Source: Flavobacterium johnsoniae (GTDB taxonomy: Bacteria > Bacteroidota > Bacteroidia > Flavobacteriales > Flavobacteriaceae). Taken from it: a stretch of 64,000 bases of DNA. The stretch is taken from positions 186,001 to 250,000 of the forward strand of contig NZ_MLFK01000007.1 of the NCBI RefSeq assembly GCF_001879205.1, read 5' to 3'. Made by a program: the position numbers and the translations under genes. Below the pieces are notes generated by a model. It was not told the DNA's origin, searched no databases, and worked only from the letters and a program-made list of their open reading frames with translations. Of the stretch, positions 45,735 to 55,891 are shown one piece after another. Numbering within the stretch: the stretch's first letter is position 1; each line of letters opens with the position of its first letter.

Positions 45735-46454
45735 CTATTTTCCGTCCTGCATTGCAAAAACACTTTTTAATAAAGGTGTTGTTCTGGCGCTTATATTGTT
45801 ACGGATTTCTTTTTCTTCTACAGCAATCATTTTAAAAACACCGGATAAAGCCTGAGTTGTTGTATAATCAGTTAAATCTGGATTTACTTTTTTAACTAAT
45901 GGAATGGTGTTGTATTTGTTGATGATTTTTGTCCAAACGACATCGGCGCCTACTTTTTCAAAAGAACTTTTGATCACCGGATTAAATTTTCCGTATAAGG
46001 CCGTTGTAGTGCTCCCTTGCAAATAACTTGTGGCAGCGCTGTCGTTTCCTAATAAAATATTTTTAGCATCTGTAAAAGACATATTTTTTACTGCTGATAC
46101 AAATATTGGAGTTGCTTCTTTCACTGCATCTTCAGCCGCACGGTTCAGCATTTTGATTCCTTCATCTGCAAGTGAACTTAAACCCACCTTACGCAAAGTA
46201 GCGTCTACCTTTTGTAATTCTGCGGGCATTAAAATTTTTACAGCTTCATTTTTATAAAAACCATCAACTGCGGTTAATTTACTCACTTGTTGCGTAATTC
46301 CTTTATTAAGAGCTTCTTTTAATCCGGAAGCAATATCTACACCGCCAACTCCAGGCAGCTGAGATGATATTTGAGGTAATTGGTTTAGAGTTTGTTGTAC
46401 TTGTGCACAAGAAGTAAGAGAAAAGGTAATGGCTAATAAAAAAATCTTTTTCAT
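45735..46454 (-). CDS. DUF4197 domain-containing lipoprotein
   Basis: A 239-residue lipoprotein with signal sequence and lipobox LTSC (Cys 16). The mature helical domain has the DUF4197 pattern: GLKEALNKGITQQVSKLTAVDGFYKNEAVKILMP, FTDAKNILLGNDSAATSYLQ and ALSGVFKMIAVEEKEIR near the C-terminus. The family is widespread in Bacteroidetes and Proteobacteria and has no known function. No operon partner. Confidence 0.9.
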   Translation of the reverse strand: MKKIFLLAITFSLTSCAQVQQTLNQLPQISSQLPGVGGVDIASGLKEALNKGITQQVSKLTAVDGFYKNEAVKILMPAELQKVDATLRKVGLSSLADEGIKMLNRAAEDAVKEATPIFVSAVKNMSFTDAKNILLGNDSAATSYLQGSTTTALYGKFNPVIKSSFEKVGADVVWTKIINKYNTIPLVKKVNPDLTDYTTTQALSGVFKMIAVEEKEIRNNISARTTPLLKSVFAMQDGK

Positions 46455-46599
46455 TTTATGGGGTTTTATTAAGTTTCAAAAATACTACATATTCAAAAAT
46501 AAAGCCACAATTTTATTTAAATGGAAGTAACATTTTGTTGTAAACTTAACATGAAGAAAATTAGTGTCTTAGAAACTTAGTTTCTCAGAGCCTTAAATA

Positions 46600-47163
46600 T
46601 TACGGCCAGGACATTCGGAGATTGTATTCATAATAGGTTTTGCTCGAAATGTAAGTGGGCTGCAGTTGTATTATGGGCATATTATGAGCATCAAACAATT
46701 GAACACGTATGATTTTCTCTTTGGAGTCATCTTCCATATTAATGTTTCCTTCGGCGGCGTCGATTAATTTCTTTTTTTTCAGGTACAAGTCTGGTTTTTC
46801 AATACTAAATTCCATAGCTGCTTCTCCCTGGAGTTTTAGATTGCATCCAAGTAAATTTCCATTACTGTCAAAGGATTCAATTCTTCTCAAATATTTATTT
46901 TCATAATAAAATATTTCAAAAGCAATACTGCAGGAGGCTTTCTGTAGTTTATTATTGGATAGTCTAAAACGAAGTATCTGGTTTTTTGCATTTGTAAATT
47001 CAATCGAACCATTTCCGTTGGCATTAATTGTATTATGTACTACTCTTGCAGGTTTTGAGAATTGTTTAATTCTATCAATATAAACTTGATAATTGCCGGC
47101 AGATTGTGCAAATGAAGCGGCACACAGAAAAAGTGCTGTGAATAAAAAGAAAAAAGATTTCAT
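46600..47163 (-). CDS. Hypothetical secreted protein
   Basis: A 187-residue protein with signal peptide ending SFAQ (residue 19). The mature part alternates strands: SIEFTNAKNQILRFRLSNN, SIAFEIFYYENKYLRRIESFD, and GEAAMEFSIEKPDLYLKKKK, then IIQLQPTYISSKTYYEYNL. It resembles small beta-helix or MORN-like periplasmic proteins with repeated YxxxxLRRI, but no family is recognised. A CTTAG word repeat follows the gene (46561-46596). Probably cotranscribed with the downstream-coordinate Coa1 gene (29 bp apart). Confidence 0.7.
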   Translation of the reverse strand: MKSFFFLFTALFLCAASFAQSAGNYQVYIDRIKQFSKPARVVHNTINANGNGSIEFTNAKNQILRFRLSNNKLQKASCSIAFEIFYYENKYLRRIESFDSNGNLLGCNLKLQGEAAMEFSIEKPDLYLKKKKLIDAAEGNINMEDDSKEKIIRVQLFDAHNMPIIQLQPTYISSKTYYEYNLRMSWP

Positions 47164-47192
47164 TTAATTTTTTTGATTGTGTAAATAGACTT

Positions 47193-47612
47193 TTATTTCT
47201 GAAGTAAATCTATTTCTTCATCAGTTTTTTCAATATAAACCGACATTTGATCGTACTTCCATTTTCCTCTTTTGACGGCTTTAACAAATAAAGTTCCTTT
47301 TCCTTTAGGGCCTTTCAGCGGAATTTGTAAATCGCATTCGCCACTATTATTAGTTGTGTTGATACTTCCTGAAACCATTCCGTCAGTTTCAATTGGGCTT
47401 CCCAATTTTTCGACTAGTAATTTATTGTTTTGAACCGCTGCTATTGATTCTTTGTAGGCATCAGAATCTTTCATTATAGTAGTAACGCTAAAAAATATGC
47501 CTCCAATAAAAAGTCCAAAAAAGACAATAAGGCTCAAACACCCGGTTGGAACAAACCATTTCCAGTTTCGGTCCCACCAATTTTTCCTAACTTCAGCGTT
47601 GTCGTCTTCCAT
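47193..47612 (-). CDS. Coa1 (cytochrome c oxidase assembly factor 1)-like membrane protein
   Basis: A 139-residue protein with an N-terminal acidic segment, WWDRNWKWFVPTGC, one transmembrane helix (LSLIVFFGLFIGGIFF) and a C-terminal extracytoplasmic domain with SDAYKESIAAVQNNKLLVEKLGSPI and LFVKAVKRGKWKYDQMSVYIE. The YKESIAAVQ...LGSPI pattern is that of Coa1/DUF1783-like bacterial proteins. Role in oxidase assembly is only inferred from the name of the family; no oxidase gene is nearby. Confidence 0.8.
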   Translation of the reverse strand: MEDDNAEVRKNWWDRNWKWFVPTGCLSLIVFFGLFIGGIFFSVTTIMKDSDAYKESIAAVQNNKLLVEKLGSPIETDGMVSGSINTTNNSGECDLQIPLKGPKGKGTLFVKAVKRGKWKYDQMSVYIEKTDEEIDLLQK

Positions 47613-47717
47613 ATAAATAGATTTATTTTGATACTGAAAGATAGGATTTTTTAAAATAAATTGATTTTAAATTAAGTATCTATTTTCAATCTTTTTTAAT
47701 TGTTTTTGTGTGTAATG

Positions 47718-48503
47718 TTATAGCTGTGTTAAATAATTATCATGTTCTACATAAGGTTCCAGATCAATGGGATCTATTTTGGCTATGTCTTTTATATCTA
47801 TAATTTCACATCCTTTTGGTTGTTGCTTTTCTAATTCGGTTGCAAAATCATCCGAGCAATATAAATATCGGTATATATTTGATTTGAGTGGATAATTTTC
47901 ATAAGCAAGCATAAATAAATGACTCTTAATTTCCTGATTAAAATGTAGGACCAATGCCTTTTTCTCTCCATAGTCTCCATAAATATCATCGCCTTCTTCA
48001 TATTCTTCATCACCTTCATAAATCTGGTTAAGATAATCGAGGTCGAATTTGTCAAGGTCTATTTTTTTTAGACTTGATTTTTTCATATCTATAACCTGCT
48101 CTATTAAATAGCGGTCTTCATTCTTTTTTTGAATAACATAATATTGCTCATCTTCAAATGTTTTACTGTTTTCATACATTACTCGTGTCTTAATGCATAT
48201 CCAATTTTCCTCCAGAACATTAAACTTGTTCATGACATTCATGAACTTTTGAGTAATTAAGTAAAGATTATTTCCTGTCCCTATCTGAAAAATATCGTTT
48301 TTGAATTTTCCTGATCCCCATGTAATGTAAAGTAATTCTTCCGACAAGTTTTTGTGCCATTCGTTATCTATGCTGGCATCAATATTTTTTGTTTTCTTAC
48401 TATATCGATTCTTAAAGTCATAATCTTCTTTATTTCTTACCAAAAAACCACTAATATGTCCAGGGCAGGATTTCTCTTTTTTTCGGGCAATTATTTTTGT
48501 CAT
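47718..48503 (-). CDS. Hypothetical protein, possible immunity-like
   Basis: A 261-residue acidic cytosolic protein without signal peptide. It has DFATELEKQQPKGCEIIDI near the C-terminus, vaguely like the SUFS/Imm11-type immunity proteins, and an acidic stretch EGDEEYEEGDDIYGD in the middle. No toxin gene lies beside it. I do not recognise the family and the similarity is weak. Confidence 0.55.
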   Translation of the reverse strand: MTKIIARKKEKSCPGHISGFLVRNKEDYDFKNRYSKKTKNIDASIDNEWHKNLSEELLYITWGSGKFKNDIFQIGTGNNLYLITQKFMNVMNKFNVLEENWICIKTRVMYENSKTFEDEQYYVIQKKNEDRYLIEQVIDMKKSSLKKIDLDKFDLDYLNQIYEGDEEYEEGDDIYGDYGEKKALVLHFNQEIKSHLFMLAYENYPLKSNIYRYLYCSDDFATELEKQQPKGCEIIDIKDIAKIDPIDLEPYVEHDNYLTQL

Positions 48504-48536
48504 GATTTTGTTTTTACGAAAAGTTCTTTTATAAAA

Positions 48537-49184
48537 TTATCGTATAGAAGCATAACTATTAGTAAAAAGGCGACCTTGTCCTATTTCTATTAAAGTCTTA
48601 TTAGGATCTCCATAATCATCAGACATGATAGAAGCCAGTTGTACATTTTTAATTCCTTTAATTTCGTTATTTACTTTATCCAGTTCTCCGGATAAAATAA
48701 TCAGGTTTTGATATTTTGAAATTAAATTGTTATTCTTTAATTCTCCCTCACTATGCAAAAGAACAGAAAACTTATTTGCTTCTCCAGAGATAAAAGAGCC
48801 TTTTCCTTCCCATGTTTCTGTTTTGGTATCATAAGAATAGATAGTAAAGTTTTTAAAATCAACACATAGTTTTGCTGTGTTTTGGTTGGATAGCGTGAGC
48901 AATGATGCACCAAGACTAACACCTAAGTAACCATCATTAAAATTAGACATGGTACAACGAAGAGGATCAATTGTATAAACACCTTCTACATTAGGAGGTG
49001 TTAAACCTTTATGAATGGTGATACCAAGATCATCAATTGCTTTTTGCATGGTAGTGTTCACATAGTAATCATAGGAGTTTTTTTCCGGATTAACATTTTC
49101 ATCTTCGTTAGAATCATTAGAGGAACATGATGTTATGCCTAAAAAAAGGCAAAGCAAAAATAATTTGATAGTAGTGGTTTTCAT
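48537..49184 (-). CDS. Hypothetical lipoprotein
   Basis: Started at ATG 49184 (MKTTTIKLFLLCLFLG), which gives lipobox ITSC (Cys 20) followed by a Ser/Asn/Asp linker; an ATG 21 bp upstream is less likely. The 215-residue product has YDYYVNTTMQKAIDDLGITIHKGLTPPNVEGVY, then WEGKGSFISGEANKFSVLLHSEGEL and NLIILSGEL strands, ending in SYASIR. A repeat-free beta-sandwich lipoprotein typical of Flavobacteria; function unknown. Confidence 0.7.
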   Translation of the reverse strand: MKTTTIKLFLLCLFLGITSCSSNDSNEDENVNPEKNSYDYYVNTTMQKAIDDLGITIHKGLTPPNVEGVYTIDPLRCTMSNFNDGYLGVSLGASLLTLSNQNTAKLCVDFKNFTIYSYDTKTETWEGKGSFISGEANKFSVLLHSEGELKNNNLISKYQNLIILSGELDKVNNEIKGIKNVQLASIMSDDYGDPNKTLIEIGQGRLFTNSYASIR

Positions 49185-49290
49185 AGTTTTAGAATAGGAT
49201 TGCAAAGTAGCGGCAAAGATCTAAAAAAAATGAAAGGAGAAATACCATTATAAGTTTAAAAACTTATAATATAAGGTTGTTTCTTACTCA

Positions 49291-49328
49291 AAAAAAATCG
49301 AGAATCCGGTTTAAAGGATTCTCGATTA
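49291..49328 (-). terminator. Terminator of the L,D-transpeptidase gene
   Basis: AATCGAGAATCC and GGATTCTCGATT form a 12-bp stem; the minus strand continues into TTTTT. Confidence 0.85.
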
Positions 49329-49351
49329 TACTATTTAAAATTTTTCTAAAA

Positions 49352-50941
49352 TTAGTTTGAAGACACAGCTTGTGTTGAAAGCACGTTATTTAATTCAGTA
49401 TCTTTTTCGTAAACATCCTGAAAGAAACCAACTTCTCCGTTTTCATTTACCAATGAGGTAAAGTAGGTAATGTAAATTGGTATTTTTTTAGAAAGTTTAA
49501 AACTGTTTTCTGTTTTACCGGCCATAGCTTTATCAATTTTTTCCTGAGTCCATTCAGGATAATCTTTCAGCATTGCTGCTGCTAATTCTTTTGCCATTTT
49601 TACATTTATACAACCATGGCTGAATGTTCTTTTTTCAAAATCGAATAAAGTTTTAGACGGTGTATCGTGCATATAGATATCATCCGGATTTGGAAACATG
49701 AATTTAACCAAACCTAATGAATTTCCAGGGCCCGGTTTTTGTCTTACCTGGCCATTTACGATTTCCATATTCTTTTCTGCCAGATAATTTGGATCTGCAG
49801 CGATTTTAGATTTTAATTCATTGTTTACAATACTTTGTGGTACTGTCCAGTAAGGGCTGAAAACGATTCTGTCAATTTCACTGTTAAAGATGGTTGTTTT
49901 GGTTAACGGAGCTCCCACAAATACACTTGATGTTAATTGTATTTTTCCGTTTTTAACATAAATTAATTCATAGGAAGGAACATTTACTAAAACATACTCA
50001 TCGCTATTGGCAATTTGAGCCGAAATAGCACGGCATCTTTCCATGTTAAGTTTTAGTGTTTCCACTTTATCCGAAACCGGAATATTCATTTCTTTAATAT
50101 GTTCTTCTGCCAGAATATAGTTTGGTTTAAAACCATTACGAACTTTATATTTCATTACAGCATCCATCAATTCACGGTCATAAACGTTGCTTTTAGAATC
50201 ATTTTTTAAATCTCCCAATAAATATAAACGAGTTCTGACTTGCGAAATAGTGCTTGAAACAGCATCCGGGCGTAATTCTTTATAAGGCATTTCTTCCGGA
50301 ACAATAGGTTTCCATTTATTTGAGCGTTCTAATTTTTTATATTTTTTTAGAACATCTTGTAATTTATAATACTGATCGTATTCTACTTTAATGTTCTCTG
50401 TTGAAGAAGCTGCAGCTGTAGCTTCTTCAATTGTACTATAGTTTAAGAAATCTTTAAGCATAGCATCATAAGACACTTTTTTATTAGACTCTGAATTGCT
50501 TTTTTTAGCATATACTATATATAAAGAACTTAAAAGCATATCGGCATCTGTTTTGGAAAGATTGGTTTTTGATGAAGAATCAAAAAGCTGATCTATTTCT
50601 TTTTGATAAGGAATAACCAAATCATTTGTTTTTTTTGCTTTTTCATACAAAACAGTTCCAAATTCATTGATATCATCTTCGTCAAACCAGATAGATCCAA
50701 GAGATCTGTTTTTGTATAATGACATTACATCAGATTTATACTTTTTTAAATCAGTATATTTTTTGAAGAAATCATTTGAAACACTGTTTTTTACATCATC
50801 ATTATCTGAATTATTGTAAAAGTTCAGCGCGGCTGGAGTTGTGTGCTCTCTAGATTCAATATTTTCATACTTACTAAAAGATAAAATACTAAAGCTAAGA
50901 GCTAAAATTAAGCTTAGTGGATATAATGTTTTCATTTTCAT
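49352..50941 (-). CDS. L,D-transpeptidase family protein
   Basis: A 529-residue periplasmic enzyme of the YcbB/LdtD type that forms 3-3 peptidoglycan crosslinks. Signal/anchor at residues 1-25 (LYPLSLILALSFSILSF). A long helical N-terminal region is followed by a PG-binding-like segment (SQVRTRLYLLGDL...NGFKPNYILAEEHI), then the YkuD catalytic domain with the active-site motif SHGCINVKMA. Start at 50941 or, less likely, 50935. Monocistronic with terminator. Confidence 0.9.
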   Translation of the reverse strand: MKMKTLYPLSLILALSFSILSFSKYENIESREHTTPAALNFYNNSDNDDVKNSVSNDFFKKYTDLKKYKSDVMSLYKNRSLGSIWFDEDDINEFGTVLYEKAKKTNDLVIPYQKEIDQLFDSSSKTNLSKTDADMLLSSLYIVYAKKSNSESNKKVSYDAMLKDFLNYSTIEEATAAASSTENIKVEYDQYYKLQDVLKKYKKLERSNKWKPIVPEEMPYKELRPDAVSSTISQVRTRLYLLGDLKNDSKSNVYDRELMDAVMKYKVRNGFKPNYILAEEHIKEMNIPVSDKVETLKLNMERCRAISAQIANSDEYVLVNVPSYELIYVKNGKIQLTSSVFVGAPLTKTTIFNSEIDRIVFSPYWTVPQSIVNNELKSKIAADPNYLAEKNMEIVNGQVRQKPGPGNSLGLVKFMFPNPDDIYMHDTPSKTLFDFEKRTFSHGCINVKMAKELAAAMLKDYPEWTQEKIDKAMAGKTENSFKLSKKIPIYITYFTSLVNENGEVGFFQDVYEKDTELNNVLSTQAVSSN

Positions 50942-51227
50942 TTTAATTTTTACGTTACTACTTAGATTCGAAAGTTTTGGTAAAAATTTGGGGCCTTTTC
51001 TACACTGCTAAATTACTTTAGGATCCTGAGAATGAGTTGCTTTATTAAATTTAGATTTTGCAAAATTGCCATGTTGTAGGTTTATATAGTATAAATCAAA
51101 TAGTTAGTGAAATTGTTACCCATAGAAGTACGAAATCGATATATTTTTTAAAAACATAAAGCTTTATGCATAAACAAATATTAAAATATTTTGTAAATTG
51201 CCTCCATAAAATTATCATATTCATAAA

Positions 51228-54200
51228 ATGGAACAACAAATACCATATATTCCTAAAAATAAAGTAAGAATTGTCACAGCTGCTTCGCTTTTTGACGGCC
51301 ATGATGCTGCAATTAATATAATGCGTCGTATTATACAATCAACGGGAGTTGAGGTAATTCACCTTGGTCATGACCGAAGTGTAGAAGAAGTGGTTAATAC
51401 CGCTATTCAGGAAGATGCCAATGCTATTGCAATGACTTCTTACCAGGGCGGACACAATGAATACTTTAAATATATGTATGATCTGCTTCATGAAAAAGGA
51501 GCAGGGCACATTAAAATTTTTGGAGGCGGAGGCGGTGTAATTCTGCCAAGCGAAATTTCAGAATTACATGAATATGGTATTACAAGAATTTATGCTCCGG
51601 ACGATGGCCGTTCTTTAGGCTTACAGGGAATGATTAATGATTTGGTACAGCAGTCAGATTTTCCTATTGGAGACAAATTAAATGGAGAAGTAGATCATAT
51701 AGAGAATAAAGTTCCAACAGCAATTGCCCGTTTAATTTCGGCAGCTGAGAATTTTCCTGAAATAGCAAAACCGGTTTTTGATAAAATTCATGAAAGTAAT
51801 ACCGATTCTAAAATTCCGGTTTTAGGAATTACAGGAACAGGCGGTGCCGGAAAATCTTCGTTGGTAGATGAACTGGTTCGTCGTTTTTTAATTGATTTTC
51901 CAGAGAAAACAATCGGGTTAATTTCTGTCGATCCTTCGAAAAGAAAAACCGGAGGAGCACTTTTAGGAGACAGAATCCGTATGAATGCGATTAATAATCC
52001 ACGTGTGTATATGCGTTCGCTGGCAACACGTCAGTCGAATTTGGCTTTGTCTAAATATGTAGCCGAAGCGATTCAGGTTTTAAAAGCGGCGAAATATGAT
52101 TTGATTATTTTGGAAACTTCAGGAATTGGACAGTCTGATACCGAGATTATGGACCATTCTGATGTATCCTTATATGTAATGACACCAGAATTTGGAGCTG
52201 CAACACAATTGGAAAAAATCGACATGCTTGATTTTGCCGATTTAGTAGCTTTAAATAAATTTGATAAAAGAGGTGCTCTTGATGCTTTGCGCGATGTAAA
52301 AAAACAATACCAGCGCAATCATAATCTTTGGGATAAAAATCCTGATGAAATGCCAGTTTTCGGAACGATTGCTTCTCAGTTTAATGATCCGGGTATGAAC
52401 ACGCTTTACAAAGCGATTATGGATAAAGTAGTCGAAAAAACCGATTCAGACCTGAAATCGACTTTTGAGATTACGAAAGAAATGAGTGAGAAAATCTTCG
52501 TGATTCCGCCTCACAGAACCCGTTATTTATCTGAAATTGCAGAAAATAACCGCAGTTATGACGAAATAGCGCTTTCGCAGCAAAAAGTAGCACAGAAATT
52601 ATACGGAATTTTCAAAACCATAGAATCAGTTTCAGGGAAAGTTCCTCAAATTAATAAAGCAGGAATTGATGATGCTTCTGTATTAACTGGTGGTTTTCAG
52701 GAACATGACGAAAACAGGATCTTTTTAAATCTTTTACTCAATCAGTTTGATAAAGTAAAAATGGACTTAGATCCGTACAATTGGGAAATTATTCTGAATT
52801 GGGCTGATAAAGTAGTCAAATATAAAAATCCGGTTTACTCCTTTAAAGTTCGTGATAAGGAAATTAAGATTGCAACGCATTCTGAAAGCTTATCGCATTT
52901 ACAAATCCCGAAAATTGCTTTGCCTAAATACGAAGGCTGGGGCGATATACTGCGTTGGAATTTACAGGAAAATGTTCCGGGTGAATTTCCTTTTGCTTCA
53001 GGATTGTATCCGTTTAAGCGTGAAGGTGAAGATCCGTCAAGAATGTTTGCGGGCGAGGGCGGACCAGAGCGTACCAACAAACGTTTTCATTATGTAAGTG
53101 CAGGCTTACCGGCAAAACGACTTTCCACCGCTTTTGACAGTGTAACTTTATACGGAAATGATCCAGATTTGCGTCCGGATATTTACGGGAAAATTGGGAA
53201 TGCCGGAGTTTCGATCTGCTGTTTAGACGATGCCAAAAAACTATATTCCGGTTTTGATTTGGTTCATGCTTTAACTTCGGTAAGTATGACGATAAATGGG
53301 CCGGCGCCTATGCTGCTTGGCTTTTTTATGAATGCGGCAATCGATCAGCAATGCGAGTATTATATTAAGGAGAACGAATTAGAGAAAGAAGTTGAAGCAA
53401 AAATCAACAAAATATATAAAGATAAAGGAATCGAAAGACCAAGATACCAAGGCGATTTACCTGCAGGAAACAATGGTTTAGGATTAATGCTTTTGGGCGT
53501 TACAGGAGATCAGGTTTTACCTTTGGAAGTTTATAACGAAATAAAAGCCAAAACTTTATCACAAGTTCGTGGAACGGTTCAGGCTGATATTTTAAAAGAA
53601 GACCAGGCGCAGAATACTTGTATTTTCTCAACCGAATTTGCACTTCGATTAATGGGTGACGTTCAGGAATATTTCATTACCAAAAACGTTCGTAATTTCT
53701 ATTCGGTTTCGATTTCAGGATATCATATTGCCGAGGCGGGAGCCAACCCAATTACGCAATTGGCATTTACGCTTTCTAATGGTTTCACTTACGTGGAATA
53801 TTATTTGAGCCGAGGCATGAACATCAACGATTTTGGACCAAATTTATCATTCTTCTTCTCCAACGGAGTAGATCCGGAATATTCTGTAATTGGTCGTGTG
53901 GCACGTAAAATTTGGGCGAAAGCCATGAAAAACAAATACGGAGCCAACGAAAGAGCGCAGATGTTGAAATATCATATTCAAACTTCAGGACGTTCGTTAC
54001 ACGCTCAGGAAATTGATTTTAACGATATCAGAACGACTTTACAGGCTTTGTACGCTATTTACGATAACTGTAATTCGTTACATACTAATGCCTACGATGA
54101 AGCGATTACAACGCCAACAGAAGAATCTGTACGTCGTGCCATGGCGATTCAGCTGATTATTAATAAAGAATTAGGTTTAGCCAAAAACGAAAACCCAATT

Positions 54201-54668
54201 CAAGGTTCATTCATTATCGAAGAATTAACCGATTTAGTTGAGGCCGCAGTTCTTCAGGAATTCGACAGAATTACTGAAAGAGGAGGAGTTTTGGGAGCAA
54301 TGGAAACCATGTACCAAAGATCTAAAATTCAGGAAGAAAGTTTGTATTACGAAACCCTGAAACACAACGGCGATTTCCCAATTGTGGGTGTAAATACGTT
54401 CCTGAGTTCAAAAGGTTCTCCAACGGTTATTCCGGCAGAAGTAATTCGTGCTACAGAAGAAGAAAAACAATACCAGATTACCATGCTGGATAATTTGCAT
54501 CAATTCCACGAAGCAAAAGTAAACGAGCATTTAAATAACCTGCAGCAAGCAGCAATTAAAAACGAAAATTTATTCGACCATTTAATGGAAGCTACAAAAG
54601 TTTGTTCGCTGGGTCAGATTACTGCGGCATTGTTTGAAGTGGGTGGGCAGTATAGAAGGAATATGTAG
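51228..54668 (+). CDS. icmF: Fused isobutyryl-CoA mutase with chaperone GTPase
   Basis: An 1146-residue IcmF protein, which carries on one chain the B12-binding domain, a MeaB-like G-protein and the acyl-CoA mutase barrel that interconverts isobutyryl-CoA and n-butyryl-CoA (and some pivalyl/isovaleryl substrates). The B12 motif is [14 protein letters not shown] with lower-ligand His25, followed by GGGGGVI. The GTPase P-loop [12 protein letters not shown] is at 200-211 and the G-protein NKFD motif follows later. The mutase domain carries [28 protein letters not shown]. No cobalamin riboswitch is visible upstream. Confidence 0.93.
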   Translation: MEQQIPYIPKNKVRIVTAASLFDGHDAAINIMRRIIQSTGVEVIHLGHDRSVEEVVNTAIQEDANAIAMTSYQGGHNEYFKYMYDLLHEKGAGHIKIFGGGGGVILPSEISELHEYGITRIYAPDDGRSLGLQGMINDLVQQSDFPIGDKLNGEVDHIENKVPTAIARLISAAENFPEIAKPVFDKIHESNTDSKIPVLGITGTGGAGKSSLVDELVRRFLIDFPEKTIGLISVDPSKRKTGGALLGDRIRMNAINNPRVYMRSLATRQSNLALSKYVAEAIQVLKAAKYDLIILETSGIGQSDTEIMDHSDVSLYVMTPEFGAATQLEKIDMLDFADLVALNKFDKRGALDALRDVKKQYQRNHNLWDKNPDEMPVFGTIASQFNDPGMNTLYKAIMDKVVEKTDSDLKSTFEITKEMSEKIFVIPPHRTRYLSEIAENNRSYDEIALSQQKVAQKLYGIFKTIESVSGKVPQINKAGIDDASVLTGGFQEHDENRIFLNLLLNQFDKVKMDLDPYNWEIILNWADKVVKYKNPVYSFKVRDKEIKIATHSESLSHLQIPKIALPKYEGWGDILRWNLQENVPGEFPFASGLYPFKREGEDPSRMFAGEGGPERTNKRFHYVSAGLPAKRLSTAFDSVTLYGNDPDLRPDIYGKIGNAGVSICCLDDAKKLYSGFDLVHALTSVSMTINGPAPMLLGFFMNAAIDQQCEYYIKENELEKEVEAKINKIYKDKGIERPRYQGDLPAGNNGLGLMLLGVTGDQVLPLEVYNEIKAKTLSQVRGTVQADILKEDQAQNTCIFSTEFALRLMGDVQEYFITKNVRNFYSVSISGYHIAEAGANPITQLAFTLSNGFTYVEYYLSRGMNINDFGPNLSFFFSNGVDPEYSVIGRVARKIWAKAMKNKYGANERAQMLKYHIQTSGRSLHAQEIDFNDIRTTLQALYAIYDNCNSLHTNAYDEAITTPTEESVRRAMAIQLIINKELGLAKNENPIQGSFIIEELTDLVEAAVLQEFDRITERGGVLGAMETMYQRSKIQEESLYYETLKHNGDFPIVGVNTFLSSKGSPTVIPAEVIRATEEEKQYQITMLDNLHQFHEAKVNEHLNNLQQAAIKNENLFDHLMEATKVCSLGQITAALFEVGGQYRRNM

Positions 54669-54691
54669 AATTTTTGATTTTTAATGATATG

Positions 54692-54725
54692 AAAAAACCT
54701 CTCAAGAATTTGGGAGGTTTTTTTT
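54692..54725 (+). terminator. Terminator of icmF
   Basis: AAAAAACCTC-TCAAGAATTTGG-GAGGTTTTTT stem with T8 tail. Confidence 0.85.
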
Positions 54726-54807
54726 GTTTGGCATTATATCTTTTTAAGCCAAAAGAAGAAAAATAATTTTGTGTAATGTTACATGTTGATAAAATTTCAT
54801 GCACTTT

Positions 54808-54894
54808 GTCATTTCGACGAAGGAGAAATCTCCGCATGCTGAGCACACTCTGTTGCGGAGTTACTTGTGAAGATTTCTTCTTCGTCGAAATGAC
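54808..54894. mobile_element. MITE-like 87-bp inverted-repeat element
   Basis: GTCATTTCGACGAAG at 54808 and its reverse complement ending at 54894 are the ends of 23-bp arms that match at 22 positions. An inner pair CTCCGCA/TGCGGAG nests in the loop. No transposase is encoded. A degenerate relative (TGTCATTT...GAAATGACA) lies at 6480-6508. Two in-frame stretches that overlap it are translations of the repeat. Confidence 0.7.
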
Positions 54895-54929
54895 AAGATT
54901 GCGGTTATTTTTCAAGAAGTTTTATAAAA

Positions 54930-54942
54930 GTTCCGAAGGAAC
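54930..54942. repeat. GTTCC-GAA-GGAAC hairpin, third member of the family
   Basis: A perfect 5-bp stem with 3-nt loop followed by GAAACATATTGTAGGG, as at 21654 and 21739. Sequence to 55070 continues with repeated GATCCGTCC/GGATGGATT words and no gene. Confidence 0.65.
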
Positions 54943-55072
54943 GAAACATATTGTAGGGAAGGATTTTAATCCGTCCATGACGAAGAAATGTATGGATGGA
55001 TTTTACGTTCAAGACAAAGAAATGTATTGATCCGTCCAAAAGAAATGTATAATTGAAATAAACGTTATGCAT

Positions 55073-55109
55073 AAAAAAAAGCAGCTTCTGTATAAAGAAG
55101 CTGCTTTTC
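55073..55109 (-). terminator. Terminator of the first small secreted paralogue
   Basis: AAAAGCAGCTTC-TGTATAAA-GAAGCTGCTTTT; minus strand continues with T8. Confidence 0.9.
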
Positions 55110-55131
55110 TAATTTTTCTTGGGGCAAAAAA

Positions 55132-55518
55132 TTAACGACGGAAAGATGGACTTTCATTAACTGACTGGTCTAACTTTACAGTCTTCATTTTTTTAGCAGC
55201 AACTTTAATTTCGTGTTTAGCAACTTTGTCGTTTGCTTTTACTTCAAGAACATAAGTGCCGGCCGGAAAACCTTCCAGGCTTATTGTTTTTGAAACCTCC
55301 AATTTGTTTGCTGCAGATTCTCCCGCATAAAGTAAATTGTGATTTTCGTCGTAGATAGAAAAAGATGATTTTTCAACGGTGTCTAAAGTAAAGCTAACTA
55401 CTTTTCCGTTTCCGGTTTGAATGTTTAAAATGTAATCTCCTTTTCCGTCAATGGCGTAAGTGAATAATGTTGCTAAAAAAAAGGCCGCAACTAACCCGGT
55501 TTTGGTAAATTTTGTCAT
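55132..55518 (-). CDS. Small secreted beta-sandwich protein, divergent member of the array
   Basis: Started at ATG 55518 (MTKFTKTGLV), giving 128 residues with a signal peptide ending TYAIDG; the frame is open upstream to 55596. The mature protein begins GKGDYILNIQTGNGKVVSFTL and continues with SIYDENHNLLYAGE and GFPAGTYVLEVKANDKVAKHEI. It is clearly homologous to the three next proteins on its right but shares neither their upstream block nor their 3' hairpins and has its own terminator, so it looks like an older copy. The GTYVLEVK pattern resembles the T9SS C-terminal (Por_Secre_tail) fold. Confidence 0.75.
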   Translation of the reverse strand: MTKFTKTGLVAAFFLATLFTYAIDGKGDYILNIQTGNGKVVSFTLDTVEKSSFSIYDENHNLLYAGESAANKLEVSKTISLEGFPAGTYVLEVKANDKVAKHEIKVAAKKMKTVKLDQSVNESPSFRR

Positions 55519-55784
55519 GTTTTTTTTAATGTTTATTACTAAATGTGGAACGGCCAAAACTACAAATAGAAATTTAATTTTCTGCAAAAAAATCACCTTT
55601 TTTGATAGATAAAATGCTGAATTAAAACTATTTCGGTGTTTTGTCTACGCTATGTACGTAAATACGGGGCTTGCGGATTTATTTTTTTTAATATTTTTTA
55701 ATGGGGTATAAATCAGCTATCTGGATTTATTAAGAATAATTTTTCAAAAAAAATAAAAGAAGAAATTTTAGTTGAGTTTAGAGC
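55519..55784. other. Gene-free spacer upstream of the first paralogue
   Basis: No gene and no copy of the conserved block seen upstream of the other paralogues. It holds CTACGCTATGTACGTAAATACGG (a GTACGTA-type palindrome near 55650) and otherwise AT-rich sequence. Confidence 0.5.
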
Positions 55785-55886
55785 AAAAAAAAACAGCCCA
55801 ATAACCACAAAGAGCTGTTTTTAAAACAATCACAGTTTTAACTTTACTAACTATCTAACCTTATTTTATACTTATGAGAAGTATAA
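55785..55886 (-). terminator. Conserved 3' region of paralogue 2: two hairpins
   Basis: TTATACTT-ATGAG-AAGTATAA (55866-55886) lies 5 bp after the stop codon, then a conserved TTAGATAGTTAGTAAAGT, then the terminator hairpin ACAGCTC/GGGCTGT with T-run (55785-55825). The same pair of hairpins follows the genes at 56730 and 57734. Confidence 0.8.
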
Positions 55887-55891
55887 CTTTT

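Noticed and set aside
47718..48503. Toxin-immunity pair
   Set aside because: The immunity resemblance is weak and there is no adjacent toxin; kept as hypothetical protein.
50942..51227. Cobalamin riboswitch upstream of icmF
   Set aside because: No B12-box-like GCCACTG sequence or paired stem structure is visible in the 286-bp leader.
54619..55030. Frames of 84-98 codons on both strands
   Set aside because: They run through the palindromic element and its flanks and have repeat-derived composition.
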